This document shows positions 6,433 to 14,411 of a stretch of DNA of 14,411 nt, piece after piece. Within the stretch, counting starts at the first letter, position 1; each line of letters begins with the position of its first letter. A program made the translations under genes and the position numbers. The notes beneath the pieces are model-generated. The model had not been told where the DNA came from, searched no databases, and saw only the letters and a list, made by a program, of their open reading frames with translations. Source of the stretch: Gammaproteobacteria bacterium (lineage in GTDB: Bacteria > Pseudomonadota > Gammaproteobacteria > Competibacterales > Competibacteraceae); contig JAIFNF010000043.1 in the NCBI GenBank assembly GCA_020047885.1, positions 1 through 14,411 of the forward strand, read 5' to 3'.

Positions 6433-8589
6433 ATGGATGACAACAAGAAAAAGGCGCTTGCGGGCGCTTTGACCCAGATCGAACGGCAATTTGGCAAGGG
6501 GGCGGTCATGCGCTTGGGCGACTCCACCGTATCTCGCGATGTCATGGCGGTGTCGACCGGTTCGCTGGGTCTGGACATCGCGTTGGGCATTGGCGGCTTG
6601 CCGCGTGGGCGAGTGACAGAAATCTACGGCCCGGAATCTTCGGGTAAAACGACGCTCGCCTTGCAGGTCATCGCTGAAGTGCAGAAGACCGGCGGTTGTG
6701 CGGCGTTCATCGACGCGGAACACGCGCTGGATCCGATCTATGCCGCCAAGCTGGGCGTCAATGTCGATGATTTGCTGGTGTCGCAACCGGATACCGGCGA
6801 CCAGGCTTTGGAAATCGTCGATATGTTGGTGCGTTCCAATGCCGTAGAAATTGTGGTCATTGATTCGGTAGCGGCGCTGACGCCCAAGGCGGAAATTGAA
6901 GGCGATATGGGCGATTCCCATGTCGGCCTGCACGCTCGGTTGATGAGTCAGGCGCTGCGCAAGCTGACGGGCCACATCAAACGCTCGAATACCCTGGTGA
7001 TTTTTATCAATCAAATCAGGATGAAAATCGGCGTCATGTTCGGTTGTTTTAATTATGACGCACGTGTAGTTCTGGCGGATGGTTCTACTGAAAAGATTGG
7101 CAAGATTGTCAATCAGAAAAAGCCGGTTGAAGTGTTGTCCATGGATCCGGCAACCGGCCGCATTGAGCCGCGCCCGGTGGTGAAATGGTTCCGCAATGGT
7201 GCAACAGATGAATGGCTGTATTTCGAAACCGCGGCAGGCGGTGGTTCCGGACGCCGTAAATTTACTTGTACCGCCAATCACCTGATTTTTACCCCGAATG
7301 GCGAACGGCGAGCGGGTCAATTACAAGTTGGCGATGAAGTCATGGTTTCCGCCAAGCATTACGATTTGAGCGAAGATCAATACCAACTGATTCTGGGCGG
7401 TCTGTTGGGCGACGGATCGCTGCGCTATGCTTCGGAACAGAACGTGTCGTTCCGGGTTGGGCATGGCGAGAAACAACTGGATTATTGCCAATGGAAACGG
7501 GAAATGCTGGCTCCGTTTGCCAACAAGATCGGCAAAACCGGTAAAGGCTTTGGTTTCGATACCCTGCCGATGCGCCAGTTAGCTGAATTGCATGAGCAGG
7601 CTTATAGCCCGCAGGGTCGGCAGGTCAGTGAAGCGATGCTGGCGGCACTAGATGCGCGGGCGGTCGCGGTCTGGTACGGCGATGATGGTAGTTTCTCTGG
7701 CACTTATGAACATTGGGGGCATGGCAAGGCGGAAATTGGCTGCGTCAAGCTCTCGATGGCTGACAAGGAGCGACTCGCTACCCGCCTGGAAGAACTGGGG
7801 ATGGGGCGTCCTACCGTGCGGGAGCGTTCGCTACTGTTCAGTGGAGAATGCTCGCGGTTGCTTCATGAGAAAATCGCCCCGTATCTGCATCCCTCGCTGG
7901 ATTACAAGCTGCATCCGAATTTTCGGGGGCAATTCTGCTGGGAACCGGCCTCATCCACTACTGACTCGAAGATCGGCTCACTGGAAGCGCGTACTGAATT
8001 AAGGGCAGCGCCGATGCAGATTACCCGGCGGGAAGTCCGTCCGGCAGCCCCGCGCCAGCGCATTCGTTTCGATTTGGGAGTGAAAGATCGTCACACCTAT
8101 CTGGTAGATCATGTGGTGGTTCACAACTCACCGGAAACTACGACCGGCGGCAATGCCCTCAAGTTTTATGCCTCGGTGCGGCTGGATATTCGGCGCATTG
8201 GTTCGATCAAGAAGGGTGATGAAGTCATCGGTAATGAAACCCGGGTCAAGGTGGTTAAGAACAAGTTGGCACCGCCCTTTAAACAGGCGGAGTTTGAGAT
8301 TCTGTATGGAGAAGGCGCGTCCCGGAATGGCGAAATTATCGACCTCGGCGTCAAAATCGGGCTAATCGACAAATCCGGTGCCTGGTATAGCTGCAACGGC
8401 GTCCGTATTGGGCAGGGTAAGGAAAACGTCCGCACTTACCTTAAAGACAATCCTGAATTAGCTCGGGAACTGGAGGAGAAGATTCGCGCCCATTTCCTGA
8501 CCCGTCCGGATGCTGTGCCGATCACGCCGGAAGTAGGTGAACTGGATAGCGACGCTGATTCCGCTGATGAGTTGGACGCGGATCTCTGA
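6433..8589 (+). CDS. recA: Recombinase RecA, precursor with an in-frame intein
   Basis: RecA forms filaments on single-stranded DNA, carries out strand exchange and triggers LexA self-cleavage in the SOS response. The precursor has 718 residues: N-extein 1-204, intein 361 residues, C-extein 153 residues. Spliced RecA is 357 residues, close to the 353 of E. coli. The N-extein has Walker A at 66-74 (GPESSGKTT), the [10 protein letters not shown] segment and a Walker B-type strand ([12 protein letters not shown]). The intein follows G204 (IGVMFG) in the L2 DNA-binding loop, and the C-extein resumes with [13 protein letters not shown]. The acidic tail ([16 protein letters not shown]) is typical. 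The reading frame is unbroken, so this is not a disrupted gene, but RecA can only bind DNA normally after protein splicing. It overlaps recX by 23 bases. Confidence 0.97.
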   Translation: MDDNKKKALAGALTQIERQFGKGAVMRLGDSTVSRDVMAVSTGSLGLDIALGIGGLPRGRVTEIYGPESSGKTTLALQVIAEVQKTGGCAAFIDAEHALDPIYAAKLGVNVDDLLVSQPDTGDQALEIVDMLVRSNAVEIVVIDSVAALTPKAEIEGDMGDSHVGLHARLMSQALRKLTGHIKRSNTLVIFINQIRMKIGVMFGCFNYDARVVLADGSTEKIGKIVNQKKPVEVLSMDPATGRIEPRPVVKWFRNGATDEWLYFETAAGGGSGRRKFTCTANHLIFTPNGERRAGQLQVGDEVMVSAKHYDLSEDQYQLILGGLLGDGSLRYASEQNVSFRVGHGEKQLDYCQWKREMLAPFANKIGKTGKGFGFDTLPMRQLAELHEQAYSPQGRQVSEAMLAALDARAVAVWYGDDGSFSGTYEHWGHGKAEIGCVKLSMADKERLATRLEELGMGRPTVRERSLLFSGECSRLLHEKIAPYLHPSLDYKLHPNFRGQFCWEPASSTTDSKIGSLEARTELRAAPMQITRREVRPAAPRQRIRFDLGVKDRHTYLVDHVVVHNSPETTTGGNALKFYASVRLDIRRIGSIKKGDEVIGNETRVKVVKNKLAPPFKQAEFEILYGEGASRNGEIIDLGVKIGLIDKSGAWYSCNGVRIGQGKENVRTYLKDNPELARELEEKIRAHFLTRPDAVPITPEVGELDSDADSADELDADL
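7045..8127 (+). mobile_element. RecA intein with LAGLIDADG homing endonuclease
   Basis: A 361-residue protein intron inserted between G204 and the following Ser. Splicing residues are all present: Cys1 (CFNYDARVV), block B T-x-x-H at T76-H79 (TANH), block F R-F-D-L at 341-344 with H350, and penultimate H360 and terminal N361 (VVVHN). The +1 nucleophile is Ser. The endonuclease occupies about residues 105-300 (roughly 7357-7944). Its two LAGLIDADG-type motifs are LGGLLGDGS with acid D123 and VWYGDDGS with acid D214. Full-size inteins of this class excise themselves and spread by cutting intein-less alleles. In hand-counted samples GC is about 53% in the intein, 60% in the N-extein and 50% in the C-extein, so composition does not mark it as foreign. 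Confidence 0.96.
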
Positions 8590-9052
8590 AACCGCCAGCA
8601 CGGCGGATGCCGCAATCATTCGCGCCAAGGCCATTGAATTACTGGTTCGGCGCGAACATTCCCGCCTGGAACTGCGTCAGAAATTGGCGCAGCGCGGCTT
8701 TCCCCCTGAAGGCATTGACTCAGCGCTGAATGAATTGGCGGAGGAGGGCCTGCTTAATGAGGCTCGCTACGCCGAAATCTATGCCTGCAGTCGGGCGGAT
8801 AAAGGCTACGGTTCGTTACGCATCGCCAGTGAACTCCGGGAACGCGGGATTCCGCAGGAACTGGTGGATCAGGCGCTGGCCGGTCTGGAAAATGACTGGC
8901 TTTCCAAATTGCGGGAATTGCACCGCAAGCGCTTTAAATCCCTGATGCCCGCCGACGCCGCTGGCCGAATGCAGCAAACGCGGGTTTTCCGCCAGCATGG
9001 CTTTACCATGGACCAGATCAACTCATTGTTTCATTATGGTATTAACTCGTGA
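8567..9052 (+). CDS. recX: Regulatory protein RecX
   Basis: RecX binds RecA filaments and in most species limits their extension or promotes disassembly. The 161 residues match the usual size (E. coli 166). The protein shows the expected all-helical tandem repeats: [20 protein letters not shown], then the [19 protein letters not shown] segment with NEARYAEIY, then [14 protein letters not shown]. The chosen ATG lies inside the end of recA (23-base overlap) and has no strong ribosome-binding site, consistent with translational coupling. A GTG at 8537 is an alternative that would add ten residues. Its stop overlaps the next gene by 17 bases. Confidence 0.93.
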   Translation: MSWTRISETASTADAAIIRAKAIELLVRREHSRLELRQKLAQRGFPPEGIDSALNELAEEGLLNEARYAEIYACSRADKGYGSLRIASELRERGIPQELVDQALAGLENDWLSKLRELHRKRFKSLMPADAAGRMQQTRVFRQHGFTMDQINSLFHYGINS

Positions 9053-10205
9053 CTCTATAAATGACCCAACTGTAGAAGTTCTGGCACTGATCAGCCAAGG
9101 CGAAAACAGTTCGGTCGAATTCAAATCCGCGAATGCCCATCCCGATTCGCTGGCGAAGGAAATTGTGGCTTTCGCTAATACGCAGGGCGGAACCCTGCTC
9201 ATTGGTGTTGAAGATGACGGTCGAATTTCTGGCCTCACTGAATCGGTTGACCACGAAGTGCGGATTGCCAACATCGCCCGTAATAACGTTAATCCGCCGA
9301 TCAACATCGAACCCGTGATTGTGGATATGCCCGAGGGGCGGATTCTCATGGTTCGAGTGGATCGTGGTCGGGATCGTCCCTATCAGACCTTGCAAAATCA
9401 ATTTCTGGTCAGAGTCGGCTCGACCAACCGTACCGCAACGCAAGGCGAACTGCTGCGCCTGTTTCAACAGGCGGGTCTGTTTCACTATGACGCCACCGCC
9501 GTCCAGGGAACCCGCCTCGCCGACCTCAATCTGGCGGCGCTCGATCAATATTTCAGCCAATACGGTTTTGACCTGACGGCGGAAAATGATAAAGCGCGCA
9601 TCCTCGCTAATACCGATGTTATGACTGAAACGGGAGAAGCTACCGTCGCTGGTTTATTGTTATTCGGCATCAATCCCCAGCGCTATTTATCCTACGCCGG
9701 CATCTCCTTTGCACACTTTGCCGGTCGCGAAGTCACTGAAGAATTGATTGATAAACAAGTTATTGAAGGAACACTCAGTTTTCAGGTCGATTCGGCGCTG
9801 GCGGTCATCCGCAATAATCTCCAGCGACCGAGCCGTATTCACGGATCGCGCACGGAAGACGCCAGCTTTCAATATCCAGACAAAGTGTTTCGTGAACTCC
9901 TGGTTAATGCCGTCGTTCACCGTAATTACTCAATCACCGGTTCACGCATCCGCGTTCAATTATTCACCGACCGCATCGAATTTATCAGCCCCGGCCGATT
10001 ACCCAATTCCGTCAGCATCGCCAAGCTGCCTATGGGAGTGTCCTACGCGGTAAATCCCATCATCGTCAAATTCATGGAGAACTTGCGCTATATGGACCGG
10101 TTGGGACGCGGCCTGCCCATGGTCTGGCAAATCGCCCGGAACAACCAGCGTGACATCCGCTTCGAAGAAATCGGTGAAGAATTTCGGGTAGTTTTAGGGC
10201 GTTAG
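9036..10205 (+). CDS. AlbA_2 (Schlafen-like) domain and GHKL-ATPase protein, putative regulator
   Basis: A 389-residue protein of the group often annotated as ATP-binding protein or predicted transcriptional regulator. Residues 20 to about 130 form an AlbA_2/Schlafen-type domain: [11 protein letters not shown] with E23, E28 and K30, then [18 protein letters not shown] (45-62). The C-terminal part is a HATPase_c_4-type fold: N-box [13 protein letters not shown] (286-298, with E287 and N291), a later ISPGRLP loop, and GRGL (357-360). I see no extra C-terminal helix-turn-helix. The biochemical role of these proteins is poorly known; nucleic-acid binding or RNA cleavage is inference. The ATG at 9036 overlaps the recX stop by 17 bases, with an alternative ATG at 8997; neither has a good ribosome-binding site. 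Its position between recX and alaS is unusual, so it was probably acquired. Confidence 0.85.
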   Translation: MVLTRDSINDPTVEVLALISQGENSSVEFKSANAHPDSLAKEIVAFANTQGGTLLIGVEDDGRISGLTESVDHEVRIANIARNNVNPPINIEPVIVDMPEGRILMVRVDRGRDRPYQTLQNQFLVRVGSTNRTATQGELLRLFQQAGLFHYDATAVQGTRLADLNLAALDQYFSQYGFDLTAENDKARILANTDVMTETGEATVAGLLLFGINPQRYLSYAGISFAHFAGREVTEELIDKQVIEGTLSFQVDSALAVIRNNLQRPSRIHGSRTEDASFQYPDKVFRELLVNAVVHRNYSITGSRIRVQLFTDRIEFISPGRLPNSVSIAKLPMGVSYAVNPIIVKFMENLRYMDRLGRGLPMVWQIARNNQRDIRFEEIGEEFRVVLGR

Positions 10206-10208
10206 GAA

Positions 10209-10237
10209 TTGCGCTACACTCCCTACTAGTCTATCTA
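10209..10237 (+). promoter_or_regulatory. Weak candidate promoter of alaS
   Basis: TTGCGC at 10209-10214 and TATCTA at 10232-10237 are 17 bases apart, matching four and three of six consensus positions. The predicted start near 10244 would leave a leader of about 23 bases. Nothing else in the 61-base gap looks better, and read-through from the upstream genes is equally possible. Confidence 0.25.
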
Positions 10238-10266
10238 TCCCGAACCCTGACCCCCGATACCTGACC

Positions 10267-12897
10267 ATGACCAGTAGCGCCGAACTTCGCCAACTCTTTC
10301 TGAATTACTTCCACGACCACGGCCACGAAGTGGTGGCCAGCAGTCCGCTGGTTCCCGCCAACGACCACACCCTGCTGTTCACTAACGCCGGCATGGTGCA
10401 ATTCAAGGATGTCTTCACGGGTCGCGACCAACGCCCCTATCGCCGCGCCGCGACCGCCCAGCGTTGTGTACGCGCCGGCGGCAAGCACAACGACTTGGAA
10501 AACGTCGGCTATACCGCCCGCCATCACACCTTCTTCGAGATGCTGGGCAATTTCAGCTTCGGCGACTACTTCAAGACCAACGCCATTCACTTCGCCTGGG
10601 AATTCCTGACCGGCATCCTGAAAATGCCCGCCGACAAGCTGTGGGTTACGGTCTACGCGACGGACGACGAGGCTTATCAGATCTGGGCGGAAGAGATCAA
10701 AGTTCCCAAAGAACGTATCGCCCGCATCGGCGACAAGCCCGGCGGCAAGCGCTATGAAAGCGACAACTTCTGGGCGATGGGCGATACCGGCCCCTGCGGT
10801 CCCTGCTCGGAAATTTTCTACGATCACGGCGCGGAAATTCCCGGCGGTCCTCCCGGTTCCCCGGATGAAGACGGCGACCGCTATATCGAAATCTGGAACC
10901 TGGTGTTCATGCAGTTTGACCGCAGCGCCGACGGGACGCTGGTGCCCCTGCCCAAACCCTCGGTGGATACCGGCATGGGGCTGGAACGGTTGGCGGCGGT
11001 CATGCAGGGCGTCCACAGCAATTACGAGATTGACCTGTTCCGCAACCTGATTCAGGCGGCAGCCCACGCCACCGGCGCGACCGATTTAACCGCCAGTTCG
11101 CTGCGGGTCATCGCTGACCACATCCGCGCCACCGCGTTTTTAATCACCGACGGCGTGTTGCCGTCCAACGAAGGGCGCGGCTATGTGCTGCGGCGGATCA
11201 TGCGCCGGGCGATTCGTCACGGTTATAAACTCGGTGCGGAAGGCGCATTCTTTCACACCCTGGTTGCGCCCTTGGCGGTGGAGATGGGCAACGCCTACCC
11301 CGAATTGCGGGTTGCTATCGAGCCGGTGACGCGCGTCATTCAGCAGGAAGAGGAGCGGTTCGCGGAAACTCTGTCCCATGGCATGAAGCTGCTGGAGGAG
11401 GGCATCGCGGGTCTGTCCGGGACGACGATTCCCGGCGAAACGGTGTTCAAGCTCTATGACACCTACGGCTTCCCGGTTGATTTAACCGCCGATATTGCGC
11501 GGGAACGCGGTCTGCAATTGGATATGGCAGGGTTTGAACAGGCCATGACTGCACAACGAGAACGCGCCCGCGCCCATAGCCAGTTTGGATTGCGGCAAAC
11601 CGCTGATCTGGGTATCGAGGGCTGCACCGAATTCCACGGTTACGACCGACTGGAAGAACAGGCCACCGTGGTCGCGCTGTTCCGCGAGGGTCAAGCGGTC
11701 GAGGCGCTGAATGTGGGCGAGGAAGGTGTGGCGGTGCTGGATCACACGCCGTTCTATGCCGAATCCGGCGGCCAGGTCGGCGATACCGGCGGGTTGCGGG
11801 CGGACGGTCTGGAATTCGCGGTCACCGACACCCGCAAGCAGGGCGAAGGCGTTTTCACCCATATTGGCGTGGTCAAGCAAGGTCAACTGCGGCGTGGCGC
11901 GACGGTGCTGGCTCAGGTCGATGCGGCGCAACGTCAAGCGACAGCGCTACATCACTCCGCGACCCATTTAATGCACGCCGCGCTCCGTCAGGTGCTCGGA
12001 ACTCACGTCTCCCAGAAAGGCTCACTGGTCGATCCGCAGCGGCTGCGCTTTGACTTTGCCCATTTTGAACCGGTGACTCCGGAACAACTGGAGGCGGTGG
12101 AGCGACTGGTCAATGCCCAGATTCGCGGCAACGTCGCGGTGGACACTACGATCATGGCCCCGGAAGAAGCGATTGCCGCCGGGGCGATGGCGCTGTTTGG
12201 CGAGAAGTACGGTGACCGGGTGCGCGTGCTGCGCATGGGCGATTTTTCCACCGAACTGTGTGGTGGCACCCACGTCCGCCGGGTCGGCGACATTGGCCTG
12301 TTCAAGATTGTCGCGGAAAGCGGCGTCGCGGCCGGCGTGCGGCGCATTGAAGCCGTTACCGGCGAGCGGGCGCTGGACTACATCGCCGCATTGCAGGAGC
12401 GGGCTAAACAGGCGGCGCACCTGGTCAAGGGCGACCGCGACAACTTCCCCGACAAAGTGCGGCAACTGGTGGAACGCAGTCGGCAGTTGGAAAAGGAACT
12501 GGAGCAACTTAAGGGGCGACTCGCCAGCGGCCAGGGTTCCGACCTGCTCAGTCAGATCGTGGAGATCAATGGCGTCAAGGTGTTGGCCGCCCGGCTGGAT
12601 GGCGTGGATGCGAAAACGTTGCGCGAGGCGGTGGACCGCTATAAACAGCAACTCAAAGCGGCGGCGGTGCTACTGGCCACCGTTGAAGACGGCAAGGTGC
12701 GGCTGGTGGCGGGCGTGACTCCGACGGAAACGGCGTGGATCAACGCCGGCGAACTGGTCAACGTCGTCGCCCAGCAGGTGGGCGGCAAGGGCGGCGGTCG
12801 TCCCGATATGGCGCAGGCGGGTGGTACCGATCCTACTGCGCTCGATACCGCCTTGCGCACTGTGCCGGACTGGGTGCGCAAACAATTGGGTGCGTAA
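10267..12897 (+). CDS. alaS: Alanine--tRNA ligase
   Basis: AlaRS charges tRNA-Ala with alanine and clears mischarged Ser and Gly. The 876 residues equal the length of E. coli AlaRS. The N-terminal class II catalytic core includes motif 2 ([14 protein letters not shown] with [17 protein letters not shown]), the [10 protein letters not shown] loop near residue 175 and motif 3 ([10 protein letters not shown]). The editing domain carries the zinc-site ligands H563 and H567 (HSATH) and C665 and H669 (CGGTH). A coiled-coil-rich linker ([14 protein letters not shown]) precedes the C-terminal DHHA1-type domain, which ends with the conserved glycine-rich [15 protein letters not shown]. All key residues are present. 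The ATG has no strong ribosome-binding site. lysC follows after 131 bases, with its own promoter candidate. Confidence 0.97.
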   Translation: MTSSAELRQLFLNYFHDHGHEVVASSPLVPANDHTLLFTNAGMVQFKDVFTGRDQRPYRRAATAQRCVRAGGKHNDLENVGYTARHHTFFEMLGNFSFGDYFKTNAIHFAWEFLTGILKMPADKLWVTVYATDDEAYQIWAEEIKVPKERIARIGDKPGGKRYESDNFWAMGDTGPCGPCSEIFYDHGAEIPGGPPGSPDEDGDRYIEIWNLVFMQFDRSADGTLVPLPKPSVDTGMGLERLAAVMQGVHSNYEIDLFRNLIQAAAHATGATDLTASSLRVIADHIRATAFLITDGVLPSNEGRGYVLRRIMRRAIRHGYKLGAEGAFFHTLVAPLAVEMGNAYPELRVAIEPVTRVIQQEEERFAETLSHGMKLLEEGIAGLSGTTIPGETVFKLYDTYGFPVDLTADIARERGLQLDMAGFEQAMTAQRERARAHSQFGLRQTADLGIEGCTEFHGYDRLEEQATVVALFREGQAVEALNVGEEGVAVLDHTPFYAESGGQVGDTGGLRADGLEFAVTDTRKQGEGVFTHIGVVKQGQLRRGATVLAQVDAAQRQATALHHSATHLMHAALRQVLGTHVSQKGSLVDPQRLRFDFAHFEPVTPEQLEAVERLVNAQIRGNVAVDTTIMAPEEAIAAGAMALFGEKYGDRVRVLRMGDFSTELCGGTHVRRVGDIGLFKIVAESGVAAGVRRIEAVTGERALDYIAALQERAKQAAHLVKGDRDNFPDKVRQLVERSRQLEKELEQLKGRLASGQGSDLLSQIVEINGVKVLAARLDGVDAKTLREAVDRYKQQLKAAAVLLATVEDGKVRLVAGVTPTETAWINAGELVNVVAQQVGGKGGGRPDMAQAGGTDPTALDTALRTVPDWVRKQLGA

Positions 12898-12908
12898 AAG
12901 CGGCTGGT

Positions 12909-12943
12909 GGCCGATTGTCCCTGCTAGAGATTGACCGGCCTTT
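12909..12943 (+). terminator. Possible weak terminator after alaS
   Basis: GGCCG at 12909-12913 plus GTC at 12917-12919 can pair with GAC at 12933-12935 plus CGGCC at 12936-12940, leaving a three-base bulge and a 13-base loop, then TTT. The T-run is short, and the structure overlaps the lysC -35 region, so function is uncertain. Confidence 0.3.
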
Positions 12944-12952
12944 CGCTATAAT
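12925..12952 (+). promoter_or_regulatory. Candidate lysC promoter
   Basis: A perfect TATAAT lies at 12947-12952, with TAGAGA (four of six -35 matches) 16 bases upstream at 12925-12930. Transcription would start near 12959, leaving a leader of about 70 bases. The flanks GCTATAATCGC are identical to those at the recA -10 box. Confidence 0.5.
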
Positions 12953-12976
12953 CGCGCCTTTCGACAGCCCGAGGCA

Positions 12977-13021
12977 CTCTGCTGCGTCGGACCAATTTCC
13001 CTTCCACACTCTTCCGCAGAG
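12977..13021 (+). repeat. Inverted repeat in the lysC leader
   Basis: CTCTGC at 12977-12982 is perfectly complementary to GCAGAG at 13016-13021, around a 33-base spacer. The right arm includes the only purine-rich ribosome-binding-like bases before the lysC ATG at 13029, so pairing could mask the start. The stem is only six base pairs and the region is far too short for a lysine riboswitch. Confidence 0.3.
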
Positions 13022-13028
13022 ATCCAGC

Positions 13029-14261
13029 ATGGCGTTGATTGTCCAGAAATACGGCGGCACCTCGGTGGGTACTATCGAGCGTATTGAACACGTCGCCGAC
13101 AAAGTGATCGGCTGGCGCGAGCGGGGCCATCAAGTGGTGGTCGTCGTCTCGGCCATGAGCGGCGAAACGGATCGACTGATCGGCCTGGCCAAGGGGATTA
13201 CCGCCCGCCCCGACCCCCGCGAAATGGACGTGCTGCTATCGACCGGCGAGCAGGTCACGATGGCGCTGCTCTGCATCGCCCTGGAAAAGCGCGGCTGCCC
13301 AGCCCGCTCCTATACCGGCGGCCAGGTGCGCATCCTCACTGACAACGCGTTCAACAAGGCTCGGATTGAAGATGTCGAGATCGCCGCTATGCGCGATGAT
13401 CTGGCCAAGGGGCGAATAATCGTGGTCGCGGGGTTCCAAGGGGTCGACAAAGATGGCAACATTACTACCCTCGGTCGGGGCGGTTCTGATACCACCGGCG
13501 TCGCCTTGGCTGCCGCGCTCAAAGCCGATGAATGCCAGATTTACACCGACGTGGATGGGGTCTACACCACCGATCCGCGGGTGGTTCCCGAAGCGCGCCG
13601 ACTGAATCGCATCACCTTTGAAGAGATGCTGGAAATGGCCAGCCTGGGATCCAAAGTTTTGCAAATCCGCTCGGTAGAATTCGCCGGCAAACACAATGTC
13701 CCACTCCGAGTGCTCTCTTCTTTTCAGGAAGGCCCGGGCACGTTGATTACCTTTGAGGAAGCGCTTGAGGCGGAACCGATGGAGAAAGAACTGATTTCTG
13801 GCATTGCGTTTAACCGTGATGAAGCCAAACTGACCGTGCTGGGGGTTCCTGATCGGCCCGGCATCGCCTCCAGCATTCTGGGGCCGGTGTCCGCCGCCAA
13901 TATCGAAGTCGATATGATCATCCAGAATGTCAGCTACGATGGCACCACCGACTTCACGTTCACCGTTCATCGCAACGACTACGAGCGTGCGCTGGAGATT
14001 CTCAAAGAGCATACCGCTACCCTGGGTGCCCGCGAGGTGTCCGGCGACCTTAAAATCGCCAAACTGTCGCTGGTCGGCATCGGCATGCGTTCGCACGCTG
14101 GGGTAGCCAGCAAGATGTTTGGCGTGCTGGCAAAGGAAGGGATCAATATCCGGATGATTTCCACCTCGGAGATTAAAATTTCGGTCGTGATCGATGAAAA
14201 ATATCTGGAACTCGGCGTGCGCGCGCTGCATGAAGCCTTTGAACTCGATAAGGCGGTCTGA
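13029..14261 (+). CDS. lysC: Aspartate kinase
   Basis: Aspartokinase phosphorylates aspartate, the first step to lysine, threonine, methionine and diaminopimelate. The 410 residues match the monofunctional Pseudomonas-type enzyme. The N-terminal kinase domain has KYGGTS at 7-12, STGEQVTMALL, GRGGSDTT from 149 and TDVDGVYTTDPR. Two C-terminal ACT domains follow: one from about residue 263 (LTVLGVPDRPGIAS, NIEVDMIIQNVS) and one containing LVGIGMRSHAGVASKMFG and INIRMISTSEIKISV. These bind lysine and/or threonine for feedback inhibition in the family. The frame is open upstream to 12735, but that part lies over alaS; the ATG at 13029 gives the normal N-terminus. A second internal start at 13779 may yield a beta subunit. 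The order alaS-lysC-csrA follows pseudomonads. Confidence 0.96.
   Translation: MALIVQKYGGTSVGTIERIEHVADKVIGWRERGHQVVVVVSAMSGETDRLIGLAKGITARPDPREMDVLLSTGEQVTMALLCIALEKRGCPARSYTGGQVRILTDNAFNKARIEDVEIAAMRDDLAKGRIIVVAGFQGVDKDGNITTLGRGGSDTTGVALAAALKADECQIYTDVDGVYTTDPRVVPEARRLNRITFEEMLEMASLGSKVLQIRSVEFAGKHNVPLRVLSSFQEGPGTLITFEEALEAEPMEKELISGIAFNRDEAKLTVLGVPDRPGIASSILGPVSAANIEVDMIIQNVSYDGTTDFTFTVHRNDYERALEILKEHTATLGAREVSGDLKIAKLSLVGIGMRSHAGVASKMFGVLAKEGINIRMISTSEIKISVVIDEKYLELGVRALHEAFELDKAV
13779..14261 (+). other. Possible internal start: aspartokinase beta subunit
   Basis: An in-frame ATG at 13779 (codon 251 of lysC) is preceded by GAGG at 13767-13770, eight bases upstream. It would produce a 160-residue protein starting MEKELISGIAF and containing only the two ACT domains. 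In Corynebacterium glutamicum the separately translated beta subunit starts at the homologous methionine (about residue 250). Alpha2-beta2 aspartokinases are known from several bacteria. Use of this start here is inference from homology and the modest ribosome-binding site. Confidence 0.45.
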
Positions 14262-14357
14262 ACCGCCCCAGTCAATGCCGATCCAGGCCAAAATGAACTG
14301 TTTATCGAAGCGGACTGTCGAAAGCCGCACGATGACCCGGTGCAGTTAATGGAAAAC

Positions 14358-14363
14358 AAGGAG
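14358..14363 (+). promoter_or_regulatory. Ribosome-binding site of csrA
   Basis: AAGGAG stands eight bases before the ATG at 14372. It is the strongest ribosome-binding site near the right end and fixes the csrA start. I found no convincing promoter in the 110 bases between lysC and csrA. Confidence 0.75.
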
Positions 14364-14371
14364 TAGCTGAT

Positions 14372-14411
14372 ATGTTGATTCTGACACGTAGAGTTGGGGA
14401 AACGCTGATGA
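14372..14411 (+). CDS. csrA: Carbon storage regulator CsrA (5' end, partial)
   Basis: Thirteen codons are present before the window ends, reading MLILTRRVGETLM, which is the near-invariant first beta strand of CsrA/RsmA. The family protein is a small dimer of about 60-65 residues that binds GGA motifs in mRNA leaders and controls carbon flux, motility and virulence-type traits. The strong AAGGAG upstream and the position after lysC match pseudomonad gene order. The gene runs off the right edge, so its integrity cannot be judged. Confidence 0.92.
   Translation, partial: MLILTRRVGETLM

Noticed and set aside
6415..7320. 301-codon minus-strand open frame across the recA N-extein and intein start
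   Set aside because: It crosses the intein boundary without any change in character and is antisense to conserved RecA codons.
7045..8127. Extra block in recA as a broken or frameshifted gene
   Set aside because: The frame stays open throughout, the junctions restore exact RecA sequence and all splicing motifs are present, so an intein explains it.
10231..11067. 278-codon minus-strand open frame opposite the start of alaS
   Set aside because: It mirrors conserved AlaRS codons and has no family-like features.
13236..14330. 364-codon minus-strand open frame opposite lysC
   Set aside because: It is fully antisense to aspartokinase, His/Gly/Phe-rich, with no recognisable motif and no ribosome-binding site that I can support.
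14275..14349. 24-codon open frame between lysC and csrA
   Set aside because: It has no ribosome-binding site, a random-looking peptide and no recognisable homology.

Overview
The window reads as chromosomal backbone of a gammaproteobacterium. The proteins closely resemble E. coli/Pseudomonas-type MutS, CorA, RecA, AlaRS and aspartokinase. The order pncC-recA-recX-alaS-lysC-csrA is the classical gammaproteobacterial arrangement, with lysC between alaS and csrA as in pseudomonads. Coding sequence is GC-rich. I cannot fix the genus from sequence alone.

Layout: bases 1-104 carry the tail of an unidentified plus-strand gene. It converges on a minus-strand block of mutS (1579-4173) followed by an MFS transporter (129-1457). 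A short intergenic region (4174-4326) holds divergent promoter candidates for mutS (minus) and corA (plus). From there everything runs on the plus strand: corA, pncC (overlapping thpR), recA, recX, an AlbA_2/GHKL-ATPase gene, alaS, lysC and the first 13 codons of csrA. No stretch over about 300 bases lacks a gene. The longest gaps are the mutS/corA spacer and the alaS/lysC spacer (131 bases).

The standout feature is recA. Its reading frame is continuous but is interrupted in-frame by a 361-residue intein (7045-8127). The intein begins with Cys, ends with His-Asn and is followed by Ser. It sits exactly after Gly204, inside the L2 DNA-binding loop. It carries a two-motif LAGLIDADG homing endonuclease whose catalytic acids both look intact. 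Removing it restores a normal 357-residue RecA.

How the genes relate: recA, recX and the AlbA_2/GHKL gene are chained by 23- and 17-base overlaps, so they are probably translated from one message. RecX is the RecA modulator. The third gene is an unexpected insertion between recX and alaS. pncC and thpR are likewise overlapped, just before the recA promoter. lysC has a plausible internal start for a separate regulatory (beta) subunit. Other regulatory calls (promoters, weak hairpins, no recognisable LexA box upstream of recA) are sequence-reading inferences with the stated low to moderate confidence.
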